The notes: generated from the sequence alone by a model not told the origin. 64,000 bases of DNA from Pyropia yezoensis (GCA_009829735.1 CM020619.1:2796590-2860589); one strand, 5' to 3'; counted from the first letter of the stretch, positions 33,659 to 45,449 are shown. A program made the numbers and translations.

Positions 33659-35251
33659 CTAGCCCAGCAGCGTGTACTTGAGCTCCAAATAGGGGTCGAG
33701 GCCCGGCAGACCGCCCTCGCGCCCCACCCCGCTGAGGCGGACGCCCCCAAAGGGCACCCGCGCGTCGCTGAGCGCGACACTGCCCACCCCCACCATGCCC
33801 GCCTGCAGGCGCGCCGCCAGCGCCCGCCCCGTCGCCGGGTCACCCGCGTAGACGTACGCGGCGAGGCCGACGGGCAGGCTGTTGGCGCGGCCAACCACCT
33901 CTTCGAGGGTGTCAAAGGGGGAGAGCGGGAAGACGGGCCCAAACGCCTCCTCCCGGAACAGCCGCATGCGGTCGGTGACGCCGGTGAGGAGGGCGGGCGT
34001 CACAACGTGGCCGGCGTCGCCGCCACTGTCGGCGGCCGGCACAACGGTGCCGCCCGTGACGAGCGTGGCGCCACCGTCCAGGGCGTCGCGAATCAGCGCC
34101 TGCACCTTGTGCACCGCGCCGCTGTGGATGAGCGGCCCGACGCGGGTGGCGCCGTCGGGAGGCTCCACCGCCGGGTCGCCCGGCGCGGCGGCCGCGGCAA
34201 GCCCTTCGGCGAGCGCAGACGTAAACGCGCCCACCACCGACCTGTGCACGTACACCCGCCCCGGCGAAATGCACGTCTGCCCCGAACACCGCAGGCGGGC
34301 GGCGAGCAGCCCGCCCACCGCCGCGGGCAGGTCCGCGTCGGCGGTAACGATAAACGGGGCGAGGCCCCCCAGCTCCAGCGACACCCGCTTGCCCGTTCCC
34401 GCCGCCGCCCGCGCCAGCCCCACCCCCACCCCCGTGCTGCCCGTAAACGTCACCTTGCGCACCGCCCCCGCCGCCATCCACGTGTCCCCGACGGCCGCCG
34501 CGTCGGCGGTGGCGACCACGTTGACCACCCCGGGGGGGAGGGGCGCCAGCCGCGCGAGCGCCAGCGCCGACAGGGGCGTCTCGGCGGCGGGCTTGGCAAC
34601 GACCGTGCAGCCGGCAAGGACGGCGGGCGCCACCTTGCGGGCGAGCATGGCCAGCGGGAAGTTCCACGGCGTAATCGCCGCAACGACGCCGACGGGCTCC
34701 TTGGTCACCACCCCCGTGCCGCCACCGCCGTCGGACAGGTCAATGGGTGTCACCGCGTCCACGTGCGCCGCCGCCGCGGCGGTCGCGTAGTAGCGGAGGT
34801 AGCTGGTGGCGTAGGCCACCTCGGCGGCCGCGTCGGCGAGCGTCTTGCCGCCCTCGGCGACGAGGACGGCGGCCAGGTCGCCGGCCGCCGCGTCGAGGGC
34901 GTCGGCCCATCGGCCCACCGCCGCCGCCCGGTCGGCGGTGGGGGTGGCCGCCCAGGCGGCCGCCGCGCCCGCCGCCGCGGCCGTCGCGGCGGCCGCCGCG
35001 GGCGCGCCCCCATCCGACAGCGTCGCCACCCGACCGCCCGTGTAGGGGTTGTGCACGACCAGCGGGGCGGCGCCGGGCGCGCCCGGCTGGCCGCCGCCCC
35101 CAACGTAGGCGCCGGCGCCCGAGCGGGCCAGGGCGGCGACGCTGGCGGGTCCGTCGCTGCTGCGGCCGCGGGAAGCAGAGGTGACGCCGGTGGCTAGGTG
35201 CCGCCGCCAGCTGGCGGCGGCCCCCCACAGGCGGGGTGCGGCGCGCTGCAT
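33659..35251 (-). CDS. SSADH: Succinate-semialdehyde dehydrogenase, mitochondrial
   Basis: A 530-residue aldehyde dehydrogenase. The N-terminus (MQRAAPRLWGAAASWRRHLA) is a typical mitochondrial presequence. NAD(P)-binding and catalytic motifs are ITPWNFPLAML, TFTGSTGVG, SLELGGLAPFIV (general-base Glu) and SGQTCISPGRVYV (catalytic Cys). The combination ELGGLAPFIV with the DALDGGATLVTGG and EEAFGPVFPL blocks matches the ALDH5/GabD subfamily. It oxidises succinate semialdehyde to succinate in the GABA shunt. The frame can start at a TTG at 35260; I chose the ATG at 35251. The stop is TAG. An Ala-rich insertion in the N-terminal domain (about 80-100) is typical of proteins in this window. Confidence 0.93.
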   Translation of the reverse strand: MQRAAPRLWGAAASWRRHLATGVTSASRGRSSDGPASVAALARSGAGAYVGGGGQPGAPGAAPLVVHNPYTGGRVATLSDGGAPAAAAATAAAAGAAAAWAATPTADRAAAVGRWADALDAAAGDLAAVLVAEGGKTLADAAAEVAYATSYLRYYATAAAAAHVDAVTPIDLSDGGGGTGVVTKEPVGVVAAITPWNFPLAMLARKVAPAVLAGCTVVAKPAAETPLSALALARLAPLPPGVVNVVATADAAAVGDTWMAAGAVRKVTFTGSTGVGVGLARAAAGTGKRVSLELGGLAPFIVTADADLPAAVGGLLAARLRCSGQTCISPGRVYVHRSVVGAFTSALAEGLAAAAAPGDPAVEPPDGATRVGPLIHSGAVHKVQALIRDALDGGATLVTGGTVVPAADSGGDAGHVVTPALLTGVTDRMRLFREEAFGPVFPLSPFDTLEEVVGRANSLPVGLAAYVYAGDPATGRALAARLQAGMVGVGSVALSDARVPFGGVRLSGVGREGGLPGLDPYLELKYTLLG

Positions 35252-35519
35252 GGTGGGCAAACGACGGGGCGTCGGGGCGACGCGGTCCCCAGCGAGGTGG
35301 GGACATGGAAGCCAGCAGGAGGCTAGGACGAGGGAGTCCGATGTGGGCGTGATCCGCTACAACATCAAAGCACAACGTCCGTTGCGAGGTTGTGATTGTG
35401 CGTATGCAAACCCGACTCGCGCCTTTTGATCCTGTCGGCGCAGCAGGAAAAGCCCGCAAGGGATTGCTCTCTTTCCAGTCCGTCTGCCCGCTTACCCGCT
35501 CGGCTGGGTCACAACGTCA

Positions 35520-36454
35520 GCCCTTCCGGGTACCTGTCGGACGTGCCCGTCTTTGCCGTGCGCGTGGCGACGGCGGTCCAAGGTGGCGGCGGGGGGCGGG
35601 GGGGGGGACGACCTGGCGGCGGAGCCGCTGTCCCCACCGGCCCCCGCAGACGCCAGCGAGGCCATTACCGCGGAGGAGTCGAAGGAGCTACCGGCGCTGG
35701 CGGCGCTGATCCCCCTCGGGCGAGCTGCGGCGCGGGCTGGCGCTCGCGACGCTGGCGTACGCGCTCGCCTGGGGATCCCACCGGCTGGCCTCGTTTGGGA
35801 CCGCCGCCCCCGGGCTCCACCCCCTGGATGGCGTGCAACTCTCCAGAGTGGGGCACCCGGCCGCCCACAGCACCATGTAGCTGGCTGGGGTGTCTGCTCG
35901 TGGAGACGTGGGAGCGGAGGGGTGGCCGTGTGGCCGTCGTTGGCCCCCACCGCCACGGTCGCGTGGCCCCGTGACGGCGGCGGTCGGGCCGGCGGCGGCA
36001 TGCCCGTCGGCGGCTTTGTCCTCCACTTTTGGACGCCACCAGCGACCCCCACCCTGACGGCGGGTGGGTGCTGCGGTCGCCCCTCTGCGATGCCCATCTC
36101 GCGGTGGGGTGGGTGTGGCTGGGCCGCGTCGCGGCGCCGCTGCCGCTTGCCCTCATGGAGCCGGAAGCCGTGGGGGGCCCGCCAGGGGCCGCCGCTGCCG
36201 CTGGTACTGCCACCGCTGCATCCACTACCACCGTCACCACCGGTGGCATTGATGGGGTTGATGGGGTAGCAGTTGTGCTGGGGGAGCTGCTGTGCACGCG
36301 CGCGGGGGGGGGGGAGATGCCGCCGCCGCCCGTTGGCGGCGGCGACGGTGGCCGTCTTGGGTGCGGTTGGCCGAGTGTACCGGGAGGGGACGGCCTGCCC
36401 GCGCGGCTATCGCTGCGGCTGCCATCTGGCGTGTTGTCCTTCTCGGCCGGTTGA
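35520..36454 (+). pseudogene. Unidentified coding relic in shifting frames
   Basis: Three protein-like segments follow one another in different plus frames with no room for introns. One around SGYLSDVPVFAVRVATAV (about 35515-35575) is followed by DASEAITAEESKELPALAAL (about 35645-35710). Then come ELRRGLALATLAYALAWGSH (from 35722) and, later, GGWVLRSPLCDAHLAVGWVW (about 36060-36120). The shifts fall at G/C homopolymers. I do not recognise a family. It is either a decayed gene or a gene with base-calling errors in homopolymers. Confidence 0.3.
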
Positions 36455-36968
36455 CGCCTCTGGGCCACGGCGGGATGGAGGGAGATCACGTGGGTGGGGG
36501 CGTTCATTCGGCGGTCATTGTGAACGGCGCCGTGCGCGGCTGCGGCTGTATCGGACGGCGGTTGAGGGTCGTCCTGACCACGATGCTGCCCCGCTGGGTA
36601 CTCAGTAGGGGGAGGTAGGGCGGGAGGGGGGCGGGCGATTGGACGCGTGCGACGCGCCCTCGCCCCCCTCCCTGATGAAGGGACCGCTGGCCGCGCCTAC
36701 CGCTCTCCGCCTCCAACCCCGCGGGTAGACCTCGATGGAAGGGGGAGCGGGGAGGTGCAGGGCGGGAGCGACATCTTTTTAAGAGGCAGAGACGGGTGCG
36801 GGGCGCGGCTGCTGTGGCGCGGCTGTGCCCCAGCGGCGGCCGCTGCCGGCCGGTGGGCGCCGCGGCAGACGACGCGGCCGCGGGAGCTGCGCTTGCCGCT
36901 GCCCTCTTTTCCCGTCGCGGTGGCCAGGCCCGCGCCTACTTGGGTCCCGGCGGGGTCCGGCCGCCCCT
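36455..36968. other. Low-information stretch
   Basis: No supported gene is visible. Frames are short or Arg/Ala-rich. It separates the frameshifted relic from the tandem duplication. Confidence 0.45.
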
Positions 36969-37015
36969 GAGCGCGCGCCCCCGCGGCAGGGGTACCTCCC
37001 CCCAGCGCGTCGGCT

Positions 37016-37315
37016 GGGGGCGTCACCCCTGGCGTCGCGGTCGGTGTACCTCCTTTTGGCTGGCAAGCGCCCCCTTCTGTGGCAGCCGCGCGGTGGGAGG
37101 CGGCAACCAAGGATGCCGCGGTTGACCTTCCAGGGGAGGACCGGGCATTAGCGGCCCGCGTCGTTGGGGGCGTCACCCCTGGCGTCGCGGTCGGTGTACC
37201 TCCTTTTGGCTGGCGAGCGCCCCCTTCTGTGGCAGCCGCGCGGTGGGAGGCGGCAACCAAGGATGCCGCGGTTGACCTTCCACGGGAGGACCGGGCATTA
37301 GCGGCCCGCATCTCT
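37016..37315 (+). repeat. Two tandem copies of a 150-bp unit
   Basis: Copies 37016-37165 and 37166-37315 differ at a handful of positions. 150 is a multiple of three. The plus frame across both is open and gives two near-identical 50-residue units containing GVTPGVAVGVPPFGW and WEAATKDAAVDLP, ending at a TAG (37319-37321). The frame closes upstream at a TGA (36968-36970), so if coding it needs a spliced or shifted upstream part. I do not recognise the unit. Confidence 0.85.
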
Positions 37316-37337
37316 GGTTAGACCTGGCGGAGGGTTG

Positions 37338-37365
37338 AGAACGAGAAAAAGAAAAAGAAAAAGAC
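37338..37365 (+). repeat. GAAAAA-type microsatellite
   Basis: Short purine run with repeated GAAAAA units just downstream of the tandem duplication. Confidence 0.7.
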
Positions 37366-37429
37366 GGATTGCTCGGCCACCTGTACGAGCACAAGTGAAT
37401 GGGTGAGTGGTCGCGTGCCTACCCGTCGC

Positions 37430-38440
37430 TCAATACCTTGGTGAACTGCCTACGATGACACCACGCACAAACGTCCACTCATATTCACCCGCAGTCAGCT
37501 GACGCAGCGCCTTCAGGTGCGGAGCTACCGCCGCCACCGTCGAGCACAGGGACCCCGCCCACTTGCCGCCACACAGGCATACCTTCTCGAGGGGGTGGCG
37601 GGTAGGCGACACTGCCAGCGCCGCCAGTAGCAGCGACCCCCAGATTGGGCATTCCGTGCCATCTCCAAGCAGGGTTAGGGCCTTCAGGCCGATCAAGGGT
37701 GGCCATGACACAACCGTGATCAGATTGTCCAGGTGGAGAGTCAGGCGGGTCAGCCCTGTCAGGCGCGGCAGCAACGACAGCGTCTTTGACAATACAGCAT
37801 CCACATGCAGTGTCAACTCGCGCAGGGTCCACACGTCGGCGGGGCCATCCACCAATCGATTCAGCACAGCGAGGATACCACGCTTATGGCGAGTTCCACT
37901 GGCAAAGCAGGGGCGTCCTTGAGAAAGTCCGGACCAAATGGATAACCCCAACTAGCCAGGTGGGGCAAGATCAGTTGGCGTAGCCGACGACCACGAAGAA
38001 TGAGAGAAAAGCCGCCTTCGTCGCGTGGCTCGTCGAAAACGACAAGCACCGAGAACACAAGCGACGACAGACAAGGGAGCGCCGTCGGGAGCTTCCAGCA
38101 TTCCCACACCCTCCTGTCGAGTTCTTCATTGACATCCTCCAGCTTAGTGACTACAGTACCGGGCAAGCAGCTGCAACCGCATCAGCAACCCCAGAATTCA
38201 TCCTGACGCTCAGCGTCAGGGAGGTCATATTTGGGATACTGACACCGGCCAGTAGAGACGAGGGACGCGGCGCTTCATCAGGATTCGCAAACCAAATGGC
38301 AGCGCGGTCAGTCCTAACCTCGAGGTTCTTGAGCGTCCGCTGGTGGCGCCCCACTACCGCCGCGGCCCCACGCACGTGGTCAAGGTGAGAGAAGTCTAAA
38401 AGCGACAGATTGAGCCGACGAAGCGATGGACACGCAGGAA
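37430..38440 (-). pseudogene. Leucine-rich-repeat gene relic
   Basis: Minus-strand segments in at least three frames read as leucine-rich repeats in the correct order. CPSLRRLNLSLLDFSHLDHV and LKNLEVRTDRAAIWF (about 38440-38160) are followed by LPCLSSLVFSVLVVFDEP and LRQLILPHLASWGYPF (38166-37861). Then come LRELTLHVDAVLSKTLSLL, LTRLTLHLDNLITVVSW and LKALTLLGDG (37951-37430). The spacing of LxxLxL units resembles F-box/LRR-type proteins. Frames change at about 38155 and 37870 without space for introns, so this is a disrupted copy. GC is lower than in active neighbouring genes. Confidence 0.55.
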
Positions 38441-39031
38441 GCAGACAAGATGGACGTGGAGGGTGGAGGCCCCACGAGCCCCCGTCAGGCGATGACTAAC
38501 CTCGACCTGGCAGGGCAGCGGGTGGTGGTCCCTCGAGGCCGTCCTGTACAGCGACGAGCCGGACCGCTAACCGGGCAATCGTCGCCACGTTCTCCTGTGG
38601 TACGTCGCGGCTCTTGATGCTTCGCTACGAGCCTCCCACCGGGGGGGGCGGCTCCCATTGATATGTATATTGTACGGACGGTACAGCAGCAGGGGCATAC
38701 AGCCCCACCGATGTGCGTGGATTTGCGTTGTCGCCGGAGTGACTGCAGTGTGTACTGATCTCTTCCTCTGCTCGTACTCTACGAATTGTGCCTAGCATGG
38801 TAGGCGCAGCAAACACTCAACCAGAATCATGGGTGCTACTGTTGACCACACACCTGCATACATACAGTTTTTCGTTTTGTCTTCGGTGGTCGTTTCGGGG
38901 TCGTCGAATCGGTGCGTTGGGTCGTGGACGCGGCCCTTGAGCGCGGCGCACCCCCCCCCCCCCCCACAGCGTATCTGCCACAGGCTCCGTCGGTCGAGGC
39001 CAATGTTGAAGTCCCCGCTGTGGTGCACCAT
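38441..39031. other. Intergenic region before SUMO protease
   Basis: No gene is supported. A GTAC-type dyad lies at 38676-38694. A C16-17 run followed by ACAG at about 38950-38978 looks like a 3-prime splice site, so the protease gene could have an upstream exon. Confidence 0.45.
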
Positions 39032-40251
39032 ATGCCCGCCCCCGCGCAAATGGCGGCCGCACAGTCGCCCACCACCACCACCTTCACCACGTCGCTGACC
39101 GCGGCGTACCGCAGCCACAGGCGGTTACGAGGCGTTGCCGTCCCCCCCGGCACGTTCGCAGTTGGCAACGCTGCGGCTGCCGCTGACGCTGCCGCTGCCG
39201 CTCCCGCTGCTGCTGCCAAGAAGACCGCGGCCGCTACCAAGGCCGCGGCTGCCGCGACGGCCGCGGCCGCTGCCACTGCCGCCGTTGCGGCTACGGCTGC
39301 CGCCGCCGCCGCCACGGCCGCCGCCGCTTCCGCGGCACGCGACCGGGGAGCGGGTGCGGCGCGGCGGCAGCCGCCGTCGGCCGCGGCACCCACGAAGTCG
39401 CCCCGGAGAGCTCGTCGTCGCCGCCGCTCCCACAGCGCTCCGAACGTCGGTGGCGGCGTCGACGACGGTGGCGCTGGTGCCAGTGCCGGCGCCGGTGCCG
39501 GTGGCGTAGGTGGTGGGGGTGGCGAGGGTTGGGGTGACGGTGGGGGTGGGGGTGGTGGGGTTGGCGGTGGGAGTCGTGGGGTTGGCAAAAGGGGTCGTGG
39601 GATTGGCGGAGGGGGTGAGGGCGGCGACGCCCAGCGAGGCGGTGGCGCCAGGGGTCTCCCCCGGCAGGCCGCCCCGGTCGACGACGAGGACCTCGCGGAT
39701 AGTGCGCACGTCGCGCCGGGGGCACCCGCGGCGCTGGGGCGGCGGGGAAAGCGCAGTGTGTTGGCCTGTGTCTCGCCGTCGACGCCATCGGTGCCTGCCC
39801 GGGAGAGGAGCGGCAAGAGAAGACGCCGCTCCACCGCGGTCGGTGACGGCCCCGGCATAGTCGTCGTGGACGGCGCCGGCGACGGTGGCGACGGCGACGA
39901 CGGCGGTGCTGGCGGCCGACAGACGCCCGCGTCCGCGCCATCCGCGATGACCACGCGGAAATTGCGGAGGTCGCGGCGGCCGCCCGCTCCCGCAGGTGGA
40001 GCTGGGGTGGCCGCCACCCAACTCTTCTCACCCACTCTGTCGGCGCAGGGTGGGGCTTCGGTGCCGGGGGTGGTCCCCGCACCCGTGGCTGCGGCTATGG
40101 GCGCGGGCACGCCGAAACAGCAGGCTCGGGGGCTCACCGCGGGCTCCCCGCCGCCGTCCCCGGGGTCCCAGGCGGCGGTGGATCGACACTTTTGGGACGA
40201 GCAAAACGCGAGGGAAGAGGAGCGCAAGCGGCGCTTTCAACTTGCCCCGGC

Positions 40252-40285
<34 letters not shown>

Positions 40286-41944
40286 GCGGCACCTGCGATG
40301 GTGGAGCCGTCGCACAAAGCGGCTCGTGCGGTGCGGGAAGCGTTCTTGGGAGCGCCCGGGGGTGACAGTGCCCCGTCGGCCAGGGCGTCGTCGGACGCAT
40401 CCGTCGCTGCGGCGGCCACTGGCAAAGCGCTGCGGAAAAGCCATCGTAGGATCCGAGCTCGGGAGCGCGACGCGAAGGCAGCGCGGGAGCGGGAGCGGGA
40501 GCGGCCAAGCGCAAATGAGAAGGCTGCACCGGTGCTGGGAGTCGCCGTTGCGGGCGATCCCCCAGCGGCGGGCGAGGGCCCCGCTGTGATGGTGGTTGAG
40601 GAGGCCCCGCTTGTGGTGGCGGCGGGGAATGGCAACCCGGCGGCGCCGGGGAAGGCCGTGGCTGCAGCAGAGGCGGATATCCAGCAGGTGGCGGCGGATA
40701 TCGCGAGGATAGGGGTGACGGGCAATGCCGAGTCGGCGTCGATGGCGGGCGACGTTGCACCATCGAGCCGGACCGCGGCGGACGAGGTCACGCCGCTGAA
40801 TCCCGGTGCGGCGGGGGACGTCAAGCCCCGAAAGCCGGCTGCGGTGGTCGACTCGCCCGGCGCCCGCACTCGCTCCCGGGGAAGGTCTACTCGGCGGGGG
40901 ACCCTCGCTGGCCCACCTGCCGTCGTTGACTTGACCGCTGACGGGAGCGATGAGGAGGCGCCACCGACTAGCGCCACCGTTGCCGTGGCGCCTCCACGGG
41001 TGGGGCGGCGTGGCTCCCGCGGCAAAACCCCTGCGACGCCGGGAAAGGCCGCCATTGAGGTCCCCGCCGGCGTGCACCCCCGCCTCGGCGGCTTTTCGTC
41101 TGCCCCGCTGAGCCCCGTGGAGGCGCTGTTTGTGGAGCAGCTCACCCGAGGTCGTGACGACGCCACCGTGGTTTGCTCCGTACCGGCGGCGCGCATCACC
41201 TTGTCGGTGGGAGACTTTCGGCGGCTGCGCGGCTCTCGATGGCTGAACGACGAGCTCCTCAACTCGTACGTGGCCATGATTAATGAACGGTCTCGGGCAG
41301 CAGTCGTAGGCGGCGGCGATGGCGACGGCGGCGGCGGCGGCGGCGGTCGCGGAGCTGGCGAGCTTCCGCTGGACGGCCGCAAGAGCACCGCCGTCAGCAC
41401 CGCCCGCCGTGTCCCGCGTGGCAATCGGCGGCCACTGCGGACCTACTGCTTCAACACTTTCTTTCACACTCGCCTTGCACAGGGTGCTCGCGGCTATGAC
41501 TATGCTGGCGTCGCTCGTTGGACGACCAAGGCGCGGGTTGACGTCCTGGCGCTCGAGTTGGTCCTCGTCCCCGTCAATCTGTCCCAGTACCACTGGGTGT
41601 TGGCGGCGGTGGACATGGCCCACCACCGCTTCCTCTACCTCGACTCCATGCACGGTGCGGACGGGGCGGACGTCATTCTGTCCCTCCGTCGGTGGCTTGT
41701 AGACGAGGTGGGCGCCAAGCACGGGGCGGCGGCGGTGGCGGCCCTGGGCGTAGACAATTGGCCGACCAAGGTCAACGAGGGGATTCCGCGTCAGCGGGAC
41801 GGCGGCAGCTGCGGTGTGTTCACCGCCCTCTTTGCCGACTGGCTGGCGCTGGGGCTGGGGACGCCTATCAAGTTTGGGCAGGCAGACATGCCTGTCCTCC
41901 GTCGCCGCATGGCAATCGACTTGTTCTTTGCCACGCTGGGGTAG
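39032..41944 (+). CDS. Ulp1/SENP-type SUMO protease (C48 family)
   Basis: About 970 residues. The first 680 are Ala, Gly, Arg and Pro-rich with basic patches, probably disordered and nuclear. The C48 cysteine protease domain occupies about 695-970: SVGDFRRLRGSRWLNDELLN (entry motif), YCFNTFFHTRL, NLSQYHWVLAAVD (catalytic H854), LYLDSMHG (D871), PRQRDGG (oxyanion Gln) and SCGVFTALFADW (nucleophile C927). It should process or remove SUMO. A Gly-rich insertion (about 755-790) sits between the entry motif and YCFNTFF. The frame opens at a GTG at 38912. ATGs at 39032 and 39050 are in frame and the second has the better context (AAATGG). The stop is TAG. Confidence 0.9.
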
Positions 41945-43136
41945 TGGCTCTCTGGGCGAGAGGGTGAAAGGGCGAGAGGGGGCGGCGACGCCGCACAAGA
42001 GGGTGGGCACACAGGGCGTGCAGAGGTGGGAGCGGCGGGGTTGGCGCAACCCCAACTCCAGCCCGGCACGGCGATGGGGCTTAGCCCGCGGTTGGCGGGC
42101 GGAGCCTGGCGGAGCACCCCCAGTTCACCGCCCACGTGGTTGTGCGGTGCGCGGTCGATGCGTCGCTTCCTCGTCCCACGACCATCTCCAAGAAGAAAGC
42201 CTTGCGACCATTCGCTCACCCCTCCCTCTTTTTGTCCAAGGGAATGGGCCATCACCACTTCCATCCCCTCCCCTTTCCCCTCCTCTCTTCCTCCCCCACA
42301 TGGGCGTGGCGGGACCGGAGGCTGCGGCGGGGGGTGATTGGGATGGGCAGCGGCCGTCGGCGTTCCGTCCACCATAACCTCTGCACTTGTAACTGTGGCG
42401 GCCTTGGCGCACCAGCACGGCCCATAGGCCACCGCGGAGCTCGCAGGGACTTGCATGAAGAGTCGCTCCTCCATAACCCCTCCATAGACGAATGTTGCGC
42501 TTCTTTTTTTTCTCGCTGGCCGGCGCTCCATGGGCTGGGCCCAGCTGGTCCAGCTGGCCAGCTGGAGGAGCGTTCGCCACGCACGCAAGCTGCAGCCAGC
42601 CGGTGCTCTCCACGTGGCTCCAAATTTCCTTTTCTCTGTGTCTTGCTACACACGTGGAAGCATCGGTCGGCTTTCTGCGGGATACAATCGGCGTCGGCGG
42701 CAGCTGCCGTGCTCCCGCGCTCCCGCGCGACCCCTTCCCCCCGACAACCGCCGCTCGCGCCACCCGCCCCGCCCGGCCGTGCACGCGTAGCTCGGCGGTG
42801 ACCAAGGCGGGGTGGCCCGTTTGCGAGCAGGCGTCACGTGTGCCCACGCCCCCGCGCTCCCTGGGGCCCCGTGCCCGTCGGCAGTGTCGTCGACGCGCCC
42901 GCGTCCGGCGCTCCACCGCAAGTCGAGGCCGCCGGGAGTCGGCGGCACGTCGGTCGTCGGCCGTGAACAGCTGCCGTATCGTCCGCGGGGCCCTGGCTGG
43001 AGGCCGCTGGCGCTTTCTTTCCCTCACTCCCCCCTTCCCCCCCGCCTCCTGCCTCCGTCCTGTGGCCACCCTCTCTTCTCGCTTCTCCTGCCTCACTGCC
43101 CACTTTTTTTGCGACGACGCTTGGGGCTCTGCCGTG
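41945..43136. other. Intergenic region before mitochondrial carrier
   Basis: Frames exist on both strands, including one open into the carrier from 42492, but the translated upstream part lacks motifs and reads as random Arg/Pro/Ser sequence. It presumably holds the carrier promoter. Confidence 0.55.
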
Positions 43137-45017
43137 ATGGCTCTCGGCAGCCGGCGGCGAGCCACCGGCGGCGCACCGCTGGTGGCCCTCCGCGGCGCCA
43201 GCCGGCGGCTGCGCGCCGGCCGCGTCGGCGGCGCCGGCGTTCGTGCCGGCGCCGGCGCTCCCGCCACCCACCCGTCCCCCGCCGCCGCCCACACAGCGGC
43301 CGGCGCTGCCAGTAACAGCCGCGCCCCCCCCCCCCCGACGACCGTGTCGGCCCGCCGTGATGCGCGCGAACGGCAGTTGGCGTCCTTTTTCGCGGGCGGC
43401 TTTGCGGGCACCTTCTCCGCGGCGGTCACCTGCCCGATGGAGGTGGTCAAGACGCGGCTGCAGCAGCACTCGTCGGTCCGCCCGCTGGGCGTCATCCGCT
43501 CTATCGCGGCGGCGGAAGGGCCCCGCGGCTTCTTTACCGGCCTCCCCGCCACGCTCGTTGGCATCCTCCCCGCCCGGGCCGTCTACTTTTGGGCGTACGC
43601 GACAGTCAAGGCGGCGGCCGCGCGGGTGGCGGGGGAGGACTCACCGCTGGTGCACGTGGCCGCCGCCGCGTCGGCGGGGGTGGCGTCCAACACGCTCACC
43701 AACCCGGTGTGGATGCTCAAGACGCGGATGCAGCTGCAGGCGGGCGCGGCAGCCGCGGCGGCCGCTGCGCCTGCGGGGGGGGCGGCTGTAGCGGCAGCTG
43801 TGGCGGGTAGTGGTGGGCCCGTGCTGTACCGGGGGTACGCCGACGCCATTGGGCGGATACTGCGGGAGGAGGGGGTGGGCGCGTTTTACAAGGGCCTCGG
43901 CGCCAGCTACTGGGGCGCTACCGAGACGGTTGTGCAGTTTGTCGTGTACGAGCGCCTCAAGCGGGTGGTGGCCGAGCGCAACACGGCCGCCTCGGGAGGG
44001 GGGGACGGCGCCCTCTCGTCGCTGCAGCTGTTCCTGTCGGCGGCAACGGCCAAGCTCATTGCCAGTGCGACGACCTACCCGTGCGTGTTGGGAGCGCAGA
44101 CGAGGGGCTGTTGGCGTGGGGAGCAGACGGGGAACGGGGAGTTTGCGGAGGGAGGGGGGGGGGGGATGCTTGCTGCGGCTGGGGATGATCGCGTCGGCAC
44201 GGCCGTCAGTCCTTGTGGTGGTGTGGCGGGTGGCGGTTGGCAGCCGGCGGCGTAGTGGGTGGTGGGCCTGACGAGTGCCGGAGGGTGGCGGGTGGGCGGG
44301 GGTGTACCTCCGCACCGGCGGGTTGGGACTGCCACCCGCGTGGTGGCACTCCCCGCCAACGGGTGGCGGCGTCGTCCGCGGCGGCGCGCGTGCGGATTGT
44401 CCCGGGGATGACACGCTTACTAACATGCGCCTTTTGCTCAATCTCTGTGGTTGCACCTCCGTTCCTCTGGCTGTGTGCCTCTTCGTACTATGTGTTTTTC
44501 CGTGGCGGCGTCTTCTGTGTCACCAACCGTGCACACCCCTGTCTCGCTATTGCTTTCGAACCCTCCTCCCCCCCGGCACGTATCCCCCTTGTCATATCAT
44601 AGCCACGAGGTGGTCCGCACACGGATGCGGCAGATGCCCACCGCCGGAGCGCCGTCCAAGTACACGGGTGTTCTCCGCACGCTGCTGACGATTGGCCGCG
44701 AGGAGGGCCGCGCCGGCCTCTACGCGGGGATGGGCACCCACCTGTTGCGGGTGGTGCCGTCCACGGCGCTCATGTTCCTCACCTACGAGACGGTGATGCG
44801 GCTGGTCGCCACGCGGCAGGCTGCGCGGCCAGTGGCGGCGGCGGCAGCGGCCGCGGCCGCCGCTGCCGACGCTGCGGCGCGCGACGCGGCGACCGCGGCG
44901 GCTGCCGCGTCGACCCGCGGCTGGCGCCGTCGCCCCGCGGCGGTGGGGAGGGGGGCGGCAGCGGGAGGGGGGGGCGGCGGCAGCCGCTGGACCCGCGGCG
45001 GCCGCTTTTACGCCTAA
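43137..45017 (+). CDS. Mitochondrial carrier, pyrimidine-nucleotide (SLC25A33/36, Rim2) type
   Basis: Exons 43137-44080 and 44603-45017 join to 1359 bases, 452 residues plus TAA. The 522-bp intron starts GTGCGT and ends CATAG and splits a Pro codon. Three carrier signatures are visible: CPMEVVKTRLQ, NPVWMLKTRMQ and, across the junction, YPHEVVRTRMR. The Trp in the second repeat motif, plus GASYWGATETVVQFVVYERLK, match the SLC25A32/33/36 branch. HEVVRTR in repeat three favours the pyrimidine-nucleotide carriers that import dNTPs and NTPs into the matrix. FAD or folate carriers are the main alternative. The N-terminus (about 75 residues) is Arg/Ala-rich and may act as a presequence, unusual for this family. 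The C-terminal tail is Ala and Gly rich. Confidence 0.88.
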
Positions 45018-45449
45018 ACTGGCGGCTGCCCGCGGCCGTCATAGGGGGCGACTGGGGAGTTGGGGGTGGCGGGGAGTGGGGACTGGGAGGTGGGGGGCGG
45101 GGGGTTGGGGGAGCGGAGCGGTGGAGGGGGCGGGGGGTTGCGGCGGGGGCGAGCGGGGGGGGGGCTGCGGAGAGGGGTGTCCTCACAACCGCTCGCACAC
45201 GCCCGAGTGGTTTTTTTTTTTTTTTTCGCCTTCCCTTTCCCCCCGCCTCTCTCATACTTTCCCCCCCCCCAAAGTAGTCCACGCCTCCCCCATCTGTTTA
45301 TACCGCCTCGGCTTTCTCGGACGGCTCACCTCACCTCGTGGACGCCCTCCCTCTGCCCCCCTGCCTCCCGCCGCACCCCACCCCCCACCCTTCACCCCTG
45401 CGTGGCCACCCACCCACCCGCCACCCACCACCCCCCCCCTGGTCACGCC
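45018..45449. other. Intergenic region
   Basis: G-rich block followed by a T15 run (about 45211-45226) and a pyrimidine-rich leader up to the next start codon. No gene is seen. Confidence 0.6.
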
